DNA of 64,000 bases, from contig JALFCW010000015.1 in NCBI GenBank assembly GCA_022771625.1, forward strand, positions 1 to 64,000. Reading direction: 5' to 3'. The stretch comes from Prevotella sp. GTDB lineage: Bacteria; Bacteroidota; Bacteroidia; Bacteroidales; Bacteroidaceae. Below the pieces are notes generated by a model. That model did not search any database and was not told the DNA's origin. It was given only the letters and a program-made list of their open reading frames with translations. Numbering within the stretch: position 1 is the first letter of the stretch; every line of letters begins with the position of its first letter. The translations under genes and the position numbers were made by a program. This document shows positions 16,641 to 25,474 of the stretch, piece after piece.

Positions 16641-17892
16641 ACTTCTTGAATACTACACAAGCATTGTGACCGCCGAATCCGAATGTGTTGCTGATGGCAG
16701 CACGCACCTCGCGCTTCTGGGCCTTGTTGAATGTGAAGTTGAGGTTGTAGTCGAGCTCCTCGTCATTATCGCCCTCAACGTGGTTGATTGTCGGGGGGAC
16801 GATGTCGTTCTTCACTGCGAGCACTGTAGCCATAGCCTCCACTGCTCCTGCAGCTCCGAGGAGGTGACCGGTCATCGACTTGGTAGAGCTGATGTTGAGC
16901 TTGTAAGCAGACTCACCAAACACTTCCTTGATGGCCTTAGCCTCAGAGATATCACCCACGTGTGTAGATGTTCCGTGTACATTGATATAATCGATATCCT
17001 CAGGCTTCAGTCCTGCATCCTCAAGAGCATTCTTCATCACGAGAATAGCACCAAGACCCTCTGGATGAGAAGCTGTAATGTGATGAGCGTCGGCACTCAT
17101 GCCCTCTCCAACCATCTCGGCATAGATCTTTGCACCACGAGCCTTGGCGTGCTCAAGTTCCTCAAGGATAAGACATCCTGCACCCTCACCCATAATAAAT
17201 CCATCGCGAGATGCACTAAACGGGCGTGAGGCATGCTCGGGGTCGTCGTTACGTGTACTCAAGGCATGCATTGCATTGAAACCACCCACACCACAAGCAC
17301 AGATGGCAGCCTCGGCACCACCGGCAACAATGGCACTGGCCTTACCCAATCGAATCACGTTGAATGCATCAGCAAGTGCATTTGTTGAAGAGGCGCAAGC
17401 CGATGTGGTAGTGTAGTTGGGACCATGGAAACCATACTTGATAGAAATCTGACCAGATGCGATATCAGCAATCATCTTGGGGATGAAGAAGGGGTTGAAC
17501 TTAGGTCCGTCAGCCTCGTGTAATCCATAGTACTTCACCTCGTCCTCAAAAGTCTTGATACCACCGATACCCACACCGAAGATCACGCCTACACGATCCT
17601 TGTCAACACCCTCAGCATCGATTTTACTGTCGGCAACAGCCTGTGTTGCAGCCACCAGGGCCAACTGAGTATAGCGATCCATCTTGCGGGCTTCCTTGCG
17701 GTCGATATAATCATTCATATTCAGACCCTTTACCTCACATGCAAACTGGGTCTTAAATTTTGAAGCATCAAACAATGTAATAGGCGCTGCTCCACTCTTT
17801 CCAGCCACGAGATTCTCCCATGTCTCCTCAGGAGTGTTGCCCACTGGAGTTACAGCTCCAAGGCCTGTTACAACAACTCTTTTAAGTTCCAT
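16630..17892 (-). CDS. fabF: Beta-ketoacyl-ACP synthase II
   Basis: A 420-residue condensing enzyme of fatty-acid elongation, joining malonyl-ACP to acyl-ACP in the cytoplasm. The Cys-His-His triad is visible: C166 in TTTSACASST, H306 in NVHGTSTHVGD and H343 in KSMTGHLLGAAGA. Length and the start MELKRVVVTGLGAVTPVG match FabF. It is the second gene of acpP-fabF-rnc, 109 nt behind acpP; the gap contains a potentially structured leader (17927-17982). Confidence 0.97.
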   Translation of the reverse strand: MELKRVVVTGLGAVTPVGNTPEETWENLVAGKSGAAPITLFDASKFKTQFACEVKGLNMNDYIDRKEARKMDRYTQLALVAATQAVADSKIDAEGVDKDRVGVIFGVGIGGIKTFEDEVKYYGLHEADGPKFNPFFIPKMIADIASGQISIKYGFHGPNYTTTSACASSTNALADAFNVIRLGKASAIVAGGAEAAICACGVGGFNAMHALSTRNDDPEHASRPFSASRDGFIMGEGAGCLILEELEHAKARGAKIYAEMVGEGMSADAHHITASHPEGLGAILVMKNALEDAGLKPEDIDYINVHGTSTHVGDISEAKAIKEVFGESAYKLNISSTKSMTGHLLGAAGAVEAMATVLAVKNDIVPPTINHVEGDNDEELDYNLNFTFNKAQKREVRAAISNTFGFGGHNACVVFKKYAE

Positions 17893-17926
17893 TAAATAAA
17901 AAGTAAGATTAATAATACAAAAGAAA

Positions 17927-17982
17927 TTGGAATTCGGAGAGGCAATAAGTCCTAATTACGGACAGCCCGCTCCCAATTCCAA
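17927..17982 (-). other. Potential structured leader between acpP and fabF
   Basis: TTGGAATT (17927-17934) and AATTCCAA (17975-17982) can close a stem extended by GAG/CTC-type pairs, with an inner GTCC/GGAC hairpin. It lies wholly within the acpP-fabF intergenic RNA. Function is unknown; it could separate expression of acpP from fabF through processing or attenuation. Confidence 0.45.
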
Positions 17983-18001
17983 GTTCAGCCTATAAAATCA
18001 T

Positions 18002-18238
18002 TTATTTGGCGTTCTCCTCGATGTAGCTGATAGCGTCACCTACAGTACCGATCTTCTCAGCCTTATCATCAGGAATAGAGATTCCGAATTCTTTCTCAAA
18101 CTCCATGATGAGCTCTACAGTGTCGAGTGAGTCAGCACCGAGGTCGTTTGTGAAACTTGCTTCGGGCTTTACTTCAGCCTCATCTACACCCAGCTTGTCA
18201 ACGATGATAGCCTTTACTTTTGATTCAATTTCTGACAT
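18002..18238 (-). CDS. acpP: Acyl carrier protein
   Basis: A 78-residue acidic protein with the phosphopantetheine attachment serine S37 in [12 protein letters not shown]. It carries growing acyl chains for fatty-acid synthesis and for lipid A acylation. The length, the motif and the adjacent fabF make the call secure. It is the first gene of the operon; a near-consensus -7 element lies about 52 nt upstream. Confidence 0.98.
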   Translation of the reverse strand: MSEIESKVKAIIVDKLGVDEAEVKPEASFTNDLGADSLDTVELIMEFEKEFGISIPDDKAEKIGTVGDAISYIEENAK

Positions 18239-18289
18239 AATTTCTAATATTTAAAACGTTAATAATGTGACTGTTTTTAAAAATCGGGT

Positions 18290-18298
18290 GCAAAGTAA
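18290..18298 (-). promoter_or_regulatory. Near-consensus -7 element upstream of acpP
   Basis: The minus strand reads TTACTTTGC, one base off TAnnTTTGC, about 52 nt before the acpP ATG. The rest of the 200-bp acpP-pdxB gap is AT-rich with several TGCAC/GTGCA words (18330-18400) and no recognised element. Confidence 0.5.
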
Positions 18299-18440
18299 CA
18301 ACTTTTATTTCACATTTGCAAATTTTTTGTGCAAAAAATGAAGAAAAATGCACATTTTACCCCTTGTTGTGCATAGATTTTGCATAATTATTGCACATTT
18401 TCCCTAATTTGAGCATATTAATTCACCCACTTTCACCTTT

Positions 18441-19436
18441 CTATATATGTTCGCGCCTCAAGGGATAATTGCCTCTCTGCTCCTCGAATGTCTCGGGATG
18501 ACTTTTCAGTCTTCGAGTGTCGATGAGCGGGTCGTAGAGATCAAGGGCACTACCTTTATATATATAATAAGGAGGAAGCGCCGGCGGGTTGATCATCCCA
18601 GGAGACTCTAATCCGAAATGGCTACATAATGCATCTATCACCATATTGTCGGCCTTAACCTTACCGTCGGCACTATATCCTGCAATATGTGGCGTGGCAA
18701 TATCGGCACGCTCCAACAATCGGCGGTTGATATCGGGTTCATTCTCCCATGTGTCAATCACAGCCCTTTTCACAATTCCAGCATCCATGGCGTCGAGAAG
18801 AGCCTGCTCGTCTATAACTCCCCCTCGGCAAGTATTGATAATACACTCCAACGGACGCTCTCTGTCGCTAAGCATGTCAAAGAATCTACGGTCGGCCATC
18901 TTATATGTGGGGTATTCCCCCTTATAGGTGAGAGGCACATGGAAGGTGATGACATCAGCATGTTTCACCACCTCTTCGAGCGACACGTATGAGTGGTCAT
19001 CAATATACGGGTCGTTGATGATCGTCTTCAGTCCGAGACGCTCACACACAATCTCCACTTCCTTCCCCACATGTCCGCAGCCCACAATACCCACCACTGC
19101 TCCCGACGTAATACCTAGGCGCATGAGTGACGTCTCTACATACTGTCCGACAGAAGATGCGTTACATCCCGGGCAATTCACCCAGTGTATTCCAGCCTCA
19201 TCGAGCCATTCAGTGTCGAGATGGTCTATGCCGATAGTGGCAGTAGCCACAAATTCCACCCTACTGCCCTCAAGCAAATGGCGGTCGCAACGAGTGCGCG
19301 TACGCACTATCAATGCGTCGGCATCAGCCACATCAGCAGGCTTAATGTCGGCACCACGAATATACTCCACGTCGGCATTCATTCGGTCGAGCGCTTCACG
19401 TATATATGGTATCTTATCATCTACAATTATCTTCAT
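18441..19436 (-). CDS. pdxB: 4-phosphoerythronate dehydrogenase (PdxB-like)
   Basis: A 331-residue D-2-hydroxyacid dehydrogenase counted from MKIIVDDKIPYIREAL, the typical PdxB opening; seven further upstream residues are open. It shows the NAD-binding GIVGCGHVGKEV, CPGCNASSVGQYV early on, NTCRGGVIDEQALLDAM and HIAGYSADGK, matching PdxB over the general serA-type family. PdxB oxidises 4-phosphoerythronate in the DXP-dependent pyridoxal phosphate pathway. It is shorter than E. coli PdxB (378), mainly because the C-terminal dimerisation domain is reduced, a common state in Bacteroidetes. It is a single gene with its own promoter. Confidence 0.9.
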   Translation of the reverse strand: MKIIVDDKIPYIREALDRMNADVEYIRGADIKPADVADADALIVRTRTRCDRHLLEGSRVEFVATATIGIDHLDTEWLDEAGIHWVNCPGCNASSVGQYVETSLMRLGITSGAVVGIVGCGHVGKEVEIVCERLGLKTIINDPYIDDHSYVSLEEVVKHADVITFHVPLTYKGEYPTYKMADRRFFDMLSDRERPLECIINTCRGGVIDEQALLDAMDAGIVKRAVIDTWENEPDINRRLLERADIATPHIAGYSADGKVKADNMVIDALCSHFGLESPGMINPPALPPYYIYKGSALDLYDPLIDTRRLKSHPETFEEQRGNYPLRREHI

Positions 19437-19443
19437 TTCGGGC

Positions 19444-19452
19444 GCAAAAGTA
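19444..19452 (-). promoter_or_regulatory. -7 promoter element of pdxB
   Basis: The minus strand reads TACTTTTGC, ending only 8 nt before the ATG at 19436, so the transcript would be nearly leaderless and the upstream start is unlikely. Confidence 0.6.
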
Positions 19453-19526
19453 CACAAAAGTATTTAAAAAACGCCCCTTTATATGAAAAAAAACGCAAAA
19501 TAGTTGGTTATTTCAGAAAGTTTTTA

Positions 19527-19535
19527 TAGATTTGC
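19527..19535 (+). promoter_or_regulatory. -7 promoter element for the DUF4254-GT9 genes
   Basis: TAGATTTGC (TAnnTTTGC) lies 28 nt before the ATG at 19563, with a TTG-containing sequence near -33. Confidence 0.65.
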
Positions 19536-19562
19536 ACTAAAAAATAAAAGAAAACGAAAAAA

Positions 19563-20168
19563 ATGTCATTTACAGAACACTCCAACCTGATCTTCGGACA
19601 GGCAATAAGAGACTACCATCTCACAGACAACGTGGATACCCCGATGAACAATCCATACGAGCGCGGTACCATCGACTACAACCTCTATATGAAGTGTTGG
19701 ATAGACACTGTGCAGTGGCACTTTGAGGATATCATCCGTGACCCGCATATTGACCCTATCGAAGCCCTCAACCTGAAAAGGCGTATCGACCGCAGCAATC
19801 AGGACCGCACCGACCTTGTTGAGGAAATCGACAGTTATTTCAGGCATAAATATAGTGAGGTAAAAACCTTGCCAGAGGCTCGACTAAACACCGAGAGTCC
19901 GGCATGGGCAATTGACCGTCTGTCCATACTGGCTCTCAAGATCTATCACATGAGGGAACAGGTGGAACGCAATGATGCCGACGACGAGCACCGCGCAAAA
20001 TGTGCCGCAAAGCTCGACGTGTTGCTCGAACAGCAACAGGATCTCGGTCTTGCTATCGACCAACTGCTTGAGGACATCGAGGCTGGACGCAAATACATGA
20101 AGGTGTATCGACAGATGAAGATGTATAACGACCCTTCTACCAACCCTATCCTATATAAAAAGAATTAA
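19563..20168 (+). CDS. DUF4254 domain-containing protein
   Basis: A 201-residue, mostly helical, charged cytoplasmic protein with no signal or membrane segment. It is recognised as DUF4254 by its opening (FTEHSNLIFGQAIRDYH), the central IDRLSILALKIYHMREQ and its position directly upstream of a GT9 heptosyltransferase-like gene, a pairing frequent in Bacteroidetes. Function is unknown; the linkage suggests a part in LPS core assembly. It is 40 nt upstream of the GT9 gene. Confidence 0.8.
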   Translation: MSFTEHSNLIFGQAIRDYHLTDNVDTPMNNPYERGTIDYNLYMKCWIDTVQWHFEDIIRDPHIDPIEALNLKRRIDRSNQDRTDLVEEIDSYFRHKYSEVKTLPEARLNTESPAWAIDRLSILALKIYHMREQVERNDADDEHRAKCAAKLDVLLEQQQDLGLAIDQLLEDIEAGRKYMKVYRQMKMYNDPSTNPILYKKN

Positions 20169-20208
20169 GTAGTTCAGGGTGTGAAAATAGGAAGGAGAAA
20201 AGAGAACG

Positions 20209-21258
20209 ATGAAGAAGGAACACATACTTATTATTAGATTCTCTGCCTTGGGCGATGTGGCCATGGCAGTACCCGTGGTGTATTCCCTTGCAATGACCTA
20301 TCCCCATGTAAGGATTACCGTGTTGAGCCGTGGTTTCGCCCGTCCATTCTTCGACGACCTTGCGCCCAACGTCAGTTTTATGGAGGCTGACATCAAGGGG
20401 GAATATCGTGGCATCAAGGGACTAAATGCCCTATATCGTCGTCTTGTGGCCAAGAAACCCACCGCTGTGGCTGATTTCCACGGAGTGCTGCGCTCAACCT
20501 ACCTGCGCATGAGGTTTAATATGGAGCGATTCCGAGTGGCACACATCAACAAGCATCGCAGTGGTAAGCGTGCCCTCACATCATCATCCGACAAACGGAT
20601 GGTGCAGCAACCTACATCGTTTGACAACTATGCCGAGGTGCTTGCCCGTTTGGGCTATCCCGTCAAACTGCAGTTTTCGTCAATCTTCGGCAATGAAGGT
20701 GGCGACCTCAGTCTTCTGCCTGCTGCCATCGGAAAGCGCAACGAGGGAGAGCAATGGATTGGCATAGCCCCCTTTGCCGCCCATAAGGGCAAGGTGTATC
20801 CCCCCGAGATGATGGAGCGGGTTATCGACCTAATAGAGGAGAATAATCCACATTGCCGCATCTTTCTCTTCGGACGTGGACGAGATGAAAGTCACACATT
20901 CCCGGAGTGGTGTGCACGTCATTCTCATTGCATCTTCGTAGGTAACCACCTCGACACGATGCGTCAGGAATTGGTGCTTATGAGCCATCTCGACGTGATG
21001 GTGTCGATGGACAGTGCCAATATGCACATGGCGTCACTCACCGGCACTCCGGTAGTAAGCATATGGGGAGCCACCCATCCTTATGCGGGATTTATGGGAT
21101 GGAATCAAAGCGAGGACAACGCCGTACAGCTCGACCTCCCCTGTCGCCCTTGCAGCATATTCGGCAACAAACCTTGCCGTCGTGGCGACTTTGCCTGTAT
21201 GAATGGCATTAAGCCTGAACAGATATATGATAAGATCAACAGATTATTATCACATTAA
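20209..21258 (+). CDS. Glycosyltransferase family 9 (heptosyltransferase-like)
   Basis: A 349-residue GT-B enzyme. The N-terminus IIRFSALGDVAMAVPVVYSL (8-27) is the ADP-heptose:LPS heptosyltransferase signature, and the C-terminal half has the donor-binding SMDSANMHMASLTGTPVVSI. WaaC/WaaF-type enzymes add heptose to the LPS inner core at the cytoplasmic membrane face. Many Bacteroidetes lack classical heptose cores, so another sugar is possible. It is co-transcribed with the DUF4254 gene, and a rubredoxin gene follows 38 nt later. Confidence 0.87.
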   Translation: MKKEHILIIRFSALGDVAMAVPVVYSLAMTYPHVRITVLSRGFARPFFDDLAPNVSFMEADIKGEYRGIKGLNALYRRLVAKKPTAVADFHGVLRSTYLRMRFNMERFRVAHINKHRSGKRALTSSSDKRMVQQPTSFDNYAEVLARLGYPVKLQFSSIFGNEGGDLSLLPAAIGKRNEGEQWIGIAPFAAHKGKVYPPEMMERVIDLIEENNPHCRIFLFGRGRDESHTFPEWCARHSHCIFVGNHLDTMRQELVLMSHLDVMVSMDSANMHMASLTGTPVVSIWGATHPYAGFMGWNQSEDNAVQLDLPCRPCSIFGNKPCRRGDFACMNGIKPEQIYDKINRLLSH

Positions 21259-21296
21259 ACAGATTATTAACTCAATAAACAGAAAGGACAAGTAAA

Positions 21297-21461
21297 ATGA
21301 AAAAGTACATTTGCGACACATGTGGCTGGGTGTATGACCCAGAAGTAGGCGATCCCGAAGGCGGAATCGAACCAGGAACTGCATTTGAGGACATTCCAGA
21401 TGATTGGGTATGCCCCCTCTGCGGAGTTGGCAAGGAAGACTTCTCGGTAGTTGAAGAATGA
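21297..21461 (+). CDS. Rubredoxin
   Basis: A 54-residue protein with the four iron-binding cysteines in two CxxC(G) loops: C6/C9 in CDTCGW and C39/C42 in CPLCG, plus the conserved [13 protein letters not shown] and [11 protein letters not shown]. It is a small cytoplasmic electron carrier, typical in anaerobes for oxygen/peroxide detoxification. It follows the GT9 gene on the same strand and is followed by a strong hairpin terminator. Confidence 0.97.
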   Translation: MKKYICDTCGWVYDPEVGDPEGGIEPGTAFEDIPDDWVCPLCGVGKEDFSVVEE

Positions 21462-21488
21462 ATAATCGACGAAGTCAATGAAACAAAC

Positions 21489-21540
21489 AAAGACACTGAA
21501 TTACAGACATATAATGGCTCTGTGATTCAGTGTCTTTTTA
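21489..21540. terminator. Strong hairpin terminator between rubredoxin and the NSS transporter
   Basis: AAGACACTGAATTACAGA (about 21490-21507) pairs with TCTGTGATTCAGTGTCTT (21519-21536) with one wobble, about 18 bp, followed by TTTTTA on the plus strand. A-rich sequence on the other side gives U residues for the convergent transporter gene, so it may work in both directions. Confidence 0.88.
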
Positions 21541-21541
21541 T

Positions 21542-22900
21542 TTATATCACTTCCAACTGATTGAGGAAGACGATAATGATGAGGATGGGGCATATAAACC
21601 GCACCATGAAAAGATATACGGGGAAGAGACGTCGATAGACAGTGCCGCAGTTGGTAAACTCACGATTGACCACTGCAGTGCGTGCCCCCCACCCTATGTA
21701 TATACTAGTCATCAGGGCTCCGATGGGCATCATGTATTGAGCTGTAATGCAGTCGAAGAAATCCATAAGCGACATTCCAAGCAATTGCAGGTTATATGCA
21801 CCACACGACAAACTACTGAGAATGCCTATCACACATGCTCCCACTGTCACTATCCATGCCGCCACAGGGCGTGGCTTATGCAATTCCTCGTGGAAATAAG
21901 CCGTACCTATCTCATGCATTGAGATGGTGGATGTGAGGGCTGCCACAGCAAGAAGGGCATAGAAAAGGATGGAGATGACATATCCCACCACGGGCATTGA
22001 GGCAAAAGCCTGCTGGAATACGTTGGGAAGGGTGATAAACACGAGCGACGGTCCACTGTCAGGACTCACTCCTACCGAGAATGCAGCGGGAAAAATCATT
22101 AGTCCGGCAAGTATGGCTATGATGGTGTCTATGATTGATATCTGCACTGCCGATTTCAACAAGTTGGTATTTCGACCGAAGTAGGAAGCATAGGTACATA
22201 GGCATGCTGTTCCAAGACTTAGTGAGAAGAACGACTGTCCGAGAGCCGCCAAAACGACATCCGATGTAATCTTCGAGAAATCGGGTTTGAATAGAAATTC
22301 CACTCCCGCCATTGCTCCGGGAAGCAAGCACGAGGCAATGACAAGTATAATCAATATTACGAAAAGTGTGGGCATGAGCAGTTTGGAGATACGCTCTATA
22401 CCCTTCTTCACACCTCTGATAATCACCAGATGAGTGAGCAGCACAAATCCTACAGCCCACAATACCGGTCGTATAGGACTCGACGAGAACTCAACAAAAT
22501 ACCTGCTCACATAGTCGGCATCACCCGCAATATGCCCTGCAATCGAGGCATACAGATATTGCAGGCACCATCCAGCCACAACCGAATAGAATCCGAGGAT
22601 AATAGTGGAGCACAAGATACCGAGCAATCCCACTCCCTTCCATGGTTTTCCGCGCGACATCTTATGATAGGCTCGGGCAGCATTTGATGCTGAGTGACGA
22701 CCGATGATAAACTCATTCACCATACCCGGAAGACCGAGCAAGAAGATAAACAAGATATATATTAGGATGAAGGCCGCCCCCCCATTCTCACCTGTCATAT
22801 ATGGGAATCGCCACACATTGCCAAGACCTACTGCCGATCCTGCCGTGGCGAGGATCATACCTAACTTTGAGCCAAAGCTCCCTCTTTTTTCTTCAGTCAT
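21542..22900 (-). CDS. Sodium-dependent neurotransmitter-symporter (NSS/SNF) family transporter, copy 2
   Basis: A 452-residue polytopic membrane protein with 11-12 hydrophobic segments. The family signature is near the start: GSAVGLGNVWRFPY and ENGGAAF (21-44), lining the sodium and substrate site in LeuT-type transporters. It probably imports an amino acid or related solute with Na+; the substrate is not predictable. It lies 24 nt downstream of a close paralogue (22925-24286), sharing long identical blocks such as AGLMIFPAAFSVGVSPDSG, so this is a tandem duplication and one operon. Confidence 0.92.
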   Translation of the reverse strand: MTEEKRGSFGSKLGMILATAGSAVGLGNVWRFPYMTGENGGAAFILIYILFIFLLGLPGMVNEFIIGRHSASNAARAYHKMSRGKPWKGVGLLGILCSTIILGFYSVVAGWCLQYLYASIAGHIAGDADYVSRYFVEFSSSPIRPVLWAVGFVLLTHLVIIRGVKKGIERISKLLMPTLFVILIILVIASCLLPGAMAGVEFLFKPDFSKITSDVVLAALGQSFFSLSLGTACLCTYASYFGRNTNLLKSAVQISIIDTIIAILAGLMIFPAAFSVGVSPDSGPSLVFITLPNVFQQAFASMPVVGYVISILFYALLAVAALTSTISMHEIGTAYFHEELHKPRPVAAWIVTVGACVIGILSSLSCGAYNLQLLGMSLMDFFDCITAQYMMPIGALMTSIYIGWGARTAVVNREFTNCGTVYRRLFPVYLFMVRFICPILIIIVFLNQLEVI

Positions 22901-22924
22901 ACCTTATTATATAATTATAAAAAA

Positions 22925-24286
22925 TCATATCAAGCCTAATTGATGTAAGAAGATGATTAAGATGCATGCCGGACAAAGATACTTGATAGCAAAGAGATAA
23001 ATATGGAAGAACTTGCCACGGAGCGTGCCCCAGTTGGTAAACTCATCCCTCACCAACTTATGTGGAAGATACCATCCCACCAACAGACATGTGAGGAACC
23101 CGCATACCGGCAGGAACACCTGACCAGTGACAAAGTCGAAGATGTCGAACAGTGTCTTGCCCAAAAAACTCATTACCTCATATCCTCCAAGAGACAACGA
23201 ACAGAATGCTCCAAGTACGCTACACGAAGCCGTAACAATCAGTGCAGCTTTCTTGCGACCGATATGCAACTCCTCATGGAAAAAAGCCGTACTCACCTCA
23301 TGCAGTGAGATGAGCGACGTGAGAGCAGCAAGCGAGAGAAGAGCATAGAACAACAACGAAACGACATATCCCACCACTGGCATACCGCCAAAAGCCTGTT
23401 GGAATACATTCGGCAGTGTTATGAAGATGAGCGAAGGCCCACTGTCAGGACTCACTCCCACCGAGAATGCAGCCGGGAAAATCATCAGTCCGGCAAGTAT
23501 GGCTACGAATGTATCAATAAGTCCAATCTGAACAGCCGAACGCAAGAGGTTGGTTTGACGACTGAAATAAGATGCGTATGTGCATAAGCATCCCATACCG
23601 ATACTCATAGAGTAGAAAGCCTGCCCGAGGGCACCGAGCAGTACGTCGGGAGTCACCTTCGAGAAATCCGGTTTGAATAGAAACTCAATACCGGCAATGG
23701 CATTTGGCAACATACACGACGACACCACCAGCACAAGAAGCAGTACAAAGAGTGTGGGCATAAGCATCTTTGATGCTTTCTCTATACCGTCGCGCACTCC
23801 ATGTTGTATTACGAGATGCGTGATACCAAGTATCGCCACTGTCCACACTATCGGTTTGACGGGATCGGCAGAGAAATTGGCGAAATACTGTTTGAAATAC
23901 TCCGGGGCTCCATCAAGATGTCCCATAAGCGATGCATATATATACTGCAGACACCATCCCGACACCACGGCATAATAGCTTGTGATGAGAAATCCCGTGA
24001 GCACACTCAGGCATCCCACCAAAGTCCATATCCTATTTCCGGAAACCTTGTTGTAGGCCCGAGCAGTGTTAGCCTGTGCATGACGACCGATAATAAACTC
24101 GCTCACCATACATGGCAATCCAAGGATTACCACACACAGGATATAAAAGATAATAAAGGCGGCTCCACCGTTTTCACCTGCCATATATGGAAATCGCCAT
24201 ACATTACCGAGACCAATGGCCGAACCGGCAGTAGCGAGTATTACCCCCATCTTACTGCCGAATTTTGCTCTTTCTTCTTGTGACAT
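22925..24286 (-). CDS. Sodium-dependent neurotransmitter-symporter (NSS/SNF) family transporter, copy 1
   Basis: A 453-residue paralogue of the next gene, with the same topology and the NSS signature GSAIGLGNVWRFPYMAGENGG near the N-terminus. The divergence between the two lies mainly in loops and the C-terminal two helices, which suggests different substrates or kinetics. It is first in the two-gene operon, with a -7 element at 24312-24320. Confidence 0.92.
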   Translation of the reverse strand: MSQEERAKFGSKMGVILATAGSAIGLGNVWRFPYMAGENGGAAFIIFYILCVVILGLPCMVSEFIIGRHAQANTARAYNKVSGNRIWTLVGCLSVLTGFLITSYYAVVSGWCLQYIYASLMGHLDGAPEYFKQYFANFSADPVKPIVWTVAILGITHLVIQHGVRDGIEKASKMLMPTLFVLLLVLVVSSCMLPNAIAGIEFLFKPDFSKVTPDVLLGALGQAFYSMSIGMGCLCTYASYFSRQTNLLRSAVQIGLIDTFVAILAGLMIFPAAFSVGVSPDSGPSLIFITLPNVFQQAFGGMPVVGYVVSLLFYALLSLAALTSLISLHEVSTAFFHEELHIGRKKAALIVTASCSVLGAFCSLSLGGYEVMSFLGKTLFDIFDFVTGQVFLPVCGFLTCLLVGWYLPHKLVRDEFTNWGTLRGKFFHIYLFAIKYLCPACILIIFLHQLGLI

Positions 24287-24311
24287 ATTACTATTTCTCT
24301 ATAATTTGCTT

Positions 24312-24320
24312 GCAAAATTA
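24312..24320 (-). promoter_or_regulatory. -7 promoter element for the NSS transporter operon
   Basis: The minus strand reads TAATTTTGC, 25 nt before the ATG at 24286. It is divergent from the plus-strand element at 24333-24341. Confidence 0.65.
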
Positions 24321-24332
24321 CAATTATTTTCT

Positions 24333-24341
24333 TAATTTTGC
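24333..24341 (+). promoter_or_regulatory. -7 promoter element for the VanZ-family gene
   Basis: The plus strand reads TAATTTTGC, about 69 nt before the ATG at 24411, only 12 bp from the divergent -7 element. Confidence 0.6.
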
Positions 24342-24410
24342 ACCCAAAATGCAAAGAATCGTGCAAAATACGTATCAATAAGTGGTATTTAACATAAAAT
24401 AAACAAGAAA

Positions 24411-24815
24411 ATGAAAGAAATAGCGATAAAAATAAAGCAAACCATAAGAAAATACCCTATGGCTTCTTTCTTATTTATTGTGATATGGTATCTGTCGTTT
24501 TTCACTCCCCCTAAGACCGAACTCGACGAGGTGGCGTTCATCGACAAGTGGGTGCACATAGCCATGTATGGCGGCACTTGCGGCATACTGTGGATTGAGT
24601 ATCTTCTAAAGCACAAGTGGACATACGACCGCATGCGGCTCTTCCTCTGGGCATGGCTTATGCCCATCGTCATGAGTGGCTGCATCGAATTGCTTCAGGA
24701 GTATTGCACCGGTGGTCGCAGAAGTGGCGATTGGATCGACCTTGCAGCCAATGCCACGGGAGTTACCCTTGCCGCCCTCATCGGCATGGCTCTGTGTAAA
24801 TTCAACTCCAGGTAG
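24411..24815 (+). CDS. VanZ family membrane protein
   Basis: A 134-residue protein with four hydrophobic segments and conserved VanZ features: DKWVHIAMYGG (about 44-54), an ELLQEY motif in the third segment, and RRSGDWIDLAANATG (101-115). VanZ proteins are small integral membrane proteins; the founding member gives low-level teicoplanin resistance, but the biochemical role is unknown. It converges with the CYTH gene and the two coding ends overlap by 14 nt. Confidence 0.87.
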   Translation: MKEIAIKIKQTIRKYPMASFLFIVIWYLSFFTPPKTELDEVAFIDKWVHIAMYGGTCGILWIEYLLKHKWTYDRMRLFLWAWLMPIVMSGCIELLQEYCTGGRRSGDWIDLAANATGVTLAALIGMALCKFNSR

Positions 24816-25275
24816 TATATGGATTAGTGGTGAGATGGGAGTTATAGTAGCGACGGTCGCCCGTAACCTCACGCTCTATGAATGTCGGAAGCTCAAAAGG
24901 CTCGTCCTCGGCAGCCAGTTCCACCTCAGCAATCACAAGACCATCGTTCTCCCCATAAAACTCATCCACCTCAAACACATGTCCGTCAGCCATAGGCACG
25001 AGATAGCGAGTCTTGTCAATCACCCCCGGTTGGCAAAGCTCAAAGAGATGTTCAGCCTCATCGAGAGTAATCTCCTTCTCAAACTCATAACGTGATATTC
25101 CGTTGGGCGAGGGTCCCTTGATAGTGAGAAACCCTCGTCCATCTCGTATTCTTATTCTGACCGTCCTTCCGCTCTCACGACAGATATACCCCTGACGAAT
25201 TCGACTCTTCGAGGATGCCATCTGCCTATAGTCGGTCGAACCAACCAGAAACTTCCTTTCTATCTCTAATGCCAT
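24802..25275 (-). CDS. CYTH domain-containing protein (triphosphate tunnel family)
   Basis: A 157-residue protein beginning MALEIERKFLV, whose ExExK motif (E4, E6, K8) defines CYTH/triphosphate-tunnel enzymes. Further charged strands (RIRIRDGRGFLTIKG, FEVDEFYGEN) line the tunnel. Close bacterial relatives hydrolyse inorganic triphosphate or nucleoside triphosphates. It is co-directional with the small membrane-protein gene and prfB. The coding end overlaps VanZ on the opposite strand. Confidence 0.88.
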   Translation of the reverse strand: MALEIERKFLVGSTDYRQMASSKSRIRQGYICRESGRTVRIRIRDGRGFLTIKGPSPNGISRYEFEKEITLDEAEHLFELCQPGVIDKTRYLVPMADGHVFEVDEFYGENDGLVIAEVELAAEDEPFELPTFIEREVTGDRRYYNSHLTTNPYTTWS

Positions 25276-25309
25276 AGTTAACTCTTAATAACCATCAATT
25301 TGCCAACTA

Positions 25310-25453
25310 TTACATCATGATCCACACGGAATAGACGACAAAGCACAGGGCGAGGAATATCAGTACCCCGAAAATCCAGTTAACCACTTTCTTGCCTTCT
25401 TTCTCCTGTCGTGCTTGATAAGCGGCACGGCGCGCATTATTCTTTTTGCTCAT
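25310..25453 (-). CDS. Small single-pass membrane protein (47 aa), uncharacterised
   Basis: The frame reads MSKKNNARRAAYQARQEKEG, then KKVVNW and one hydrophobic helix of about 20 residues (IFGVLIFLALCFVVYSVWIMM) cut here by the stop. The strongly basic N-terminus predicts an N-in topology. It sits in the gap between prfB (21 nt upstream) and the CYTH gene (34 nt downstream), on the same strand. No known family is recognised. The charge pattern and good spacing argue for a real gene. Confidence 0.7.
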   Translation of the reverse strand: MSKKNNARRAAYQARQEKEGKKVVNWIFGVLIFLALCFVVYSVWIMM

Positions 25454-25474
25454 AGTTATTATATTTTTTAGTTA

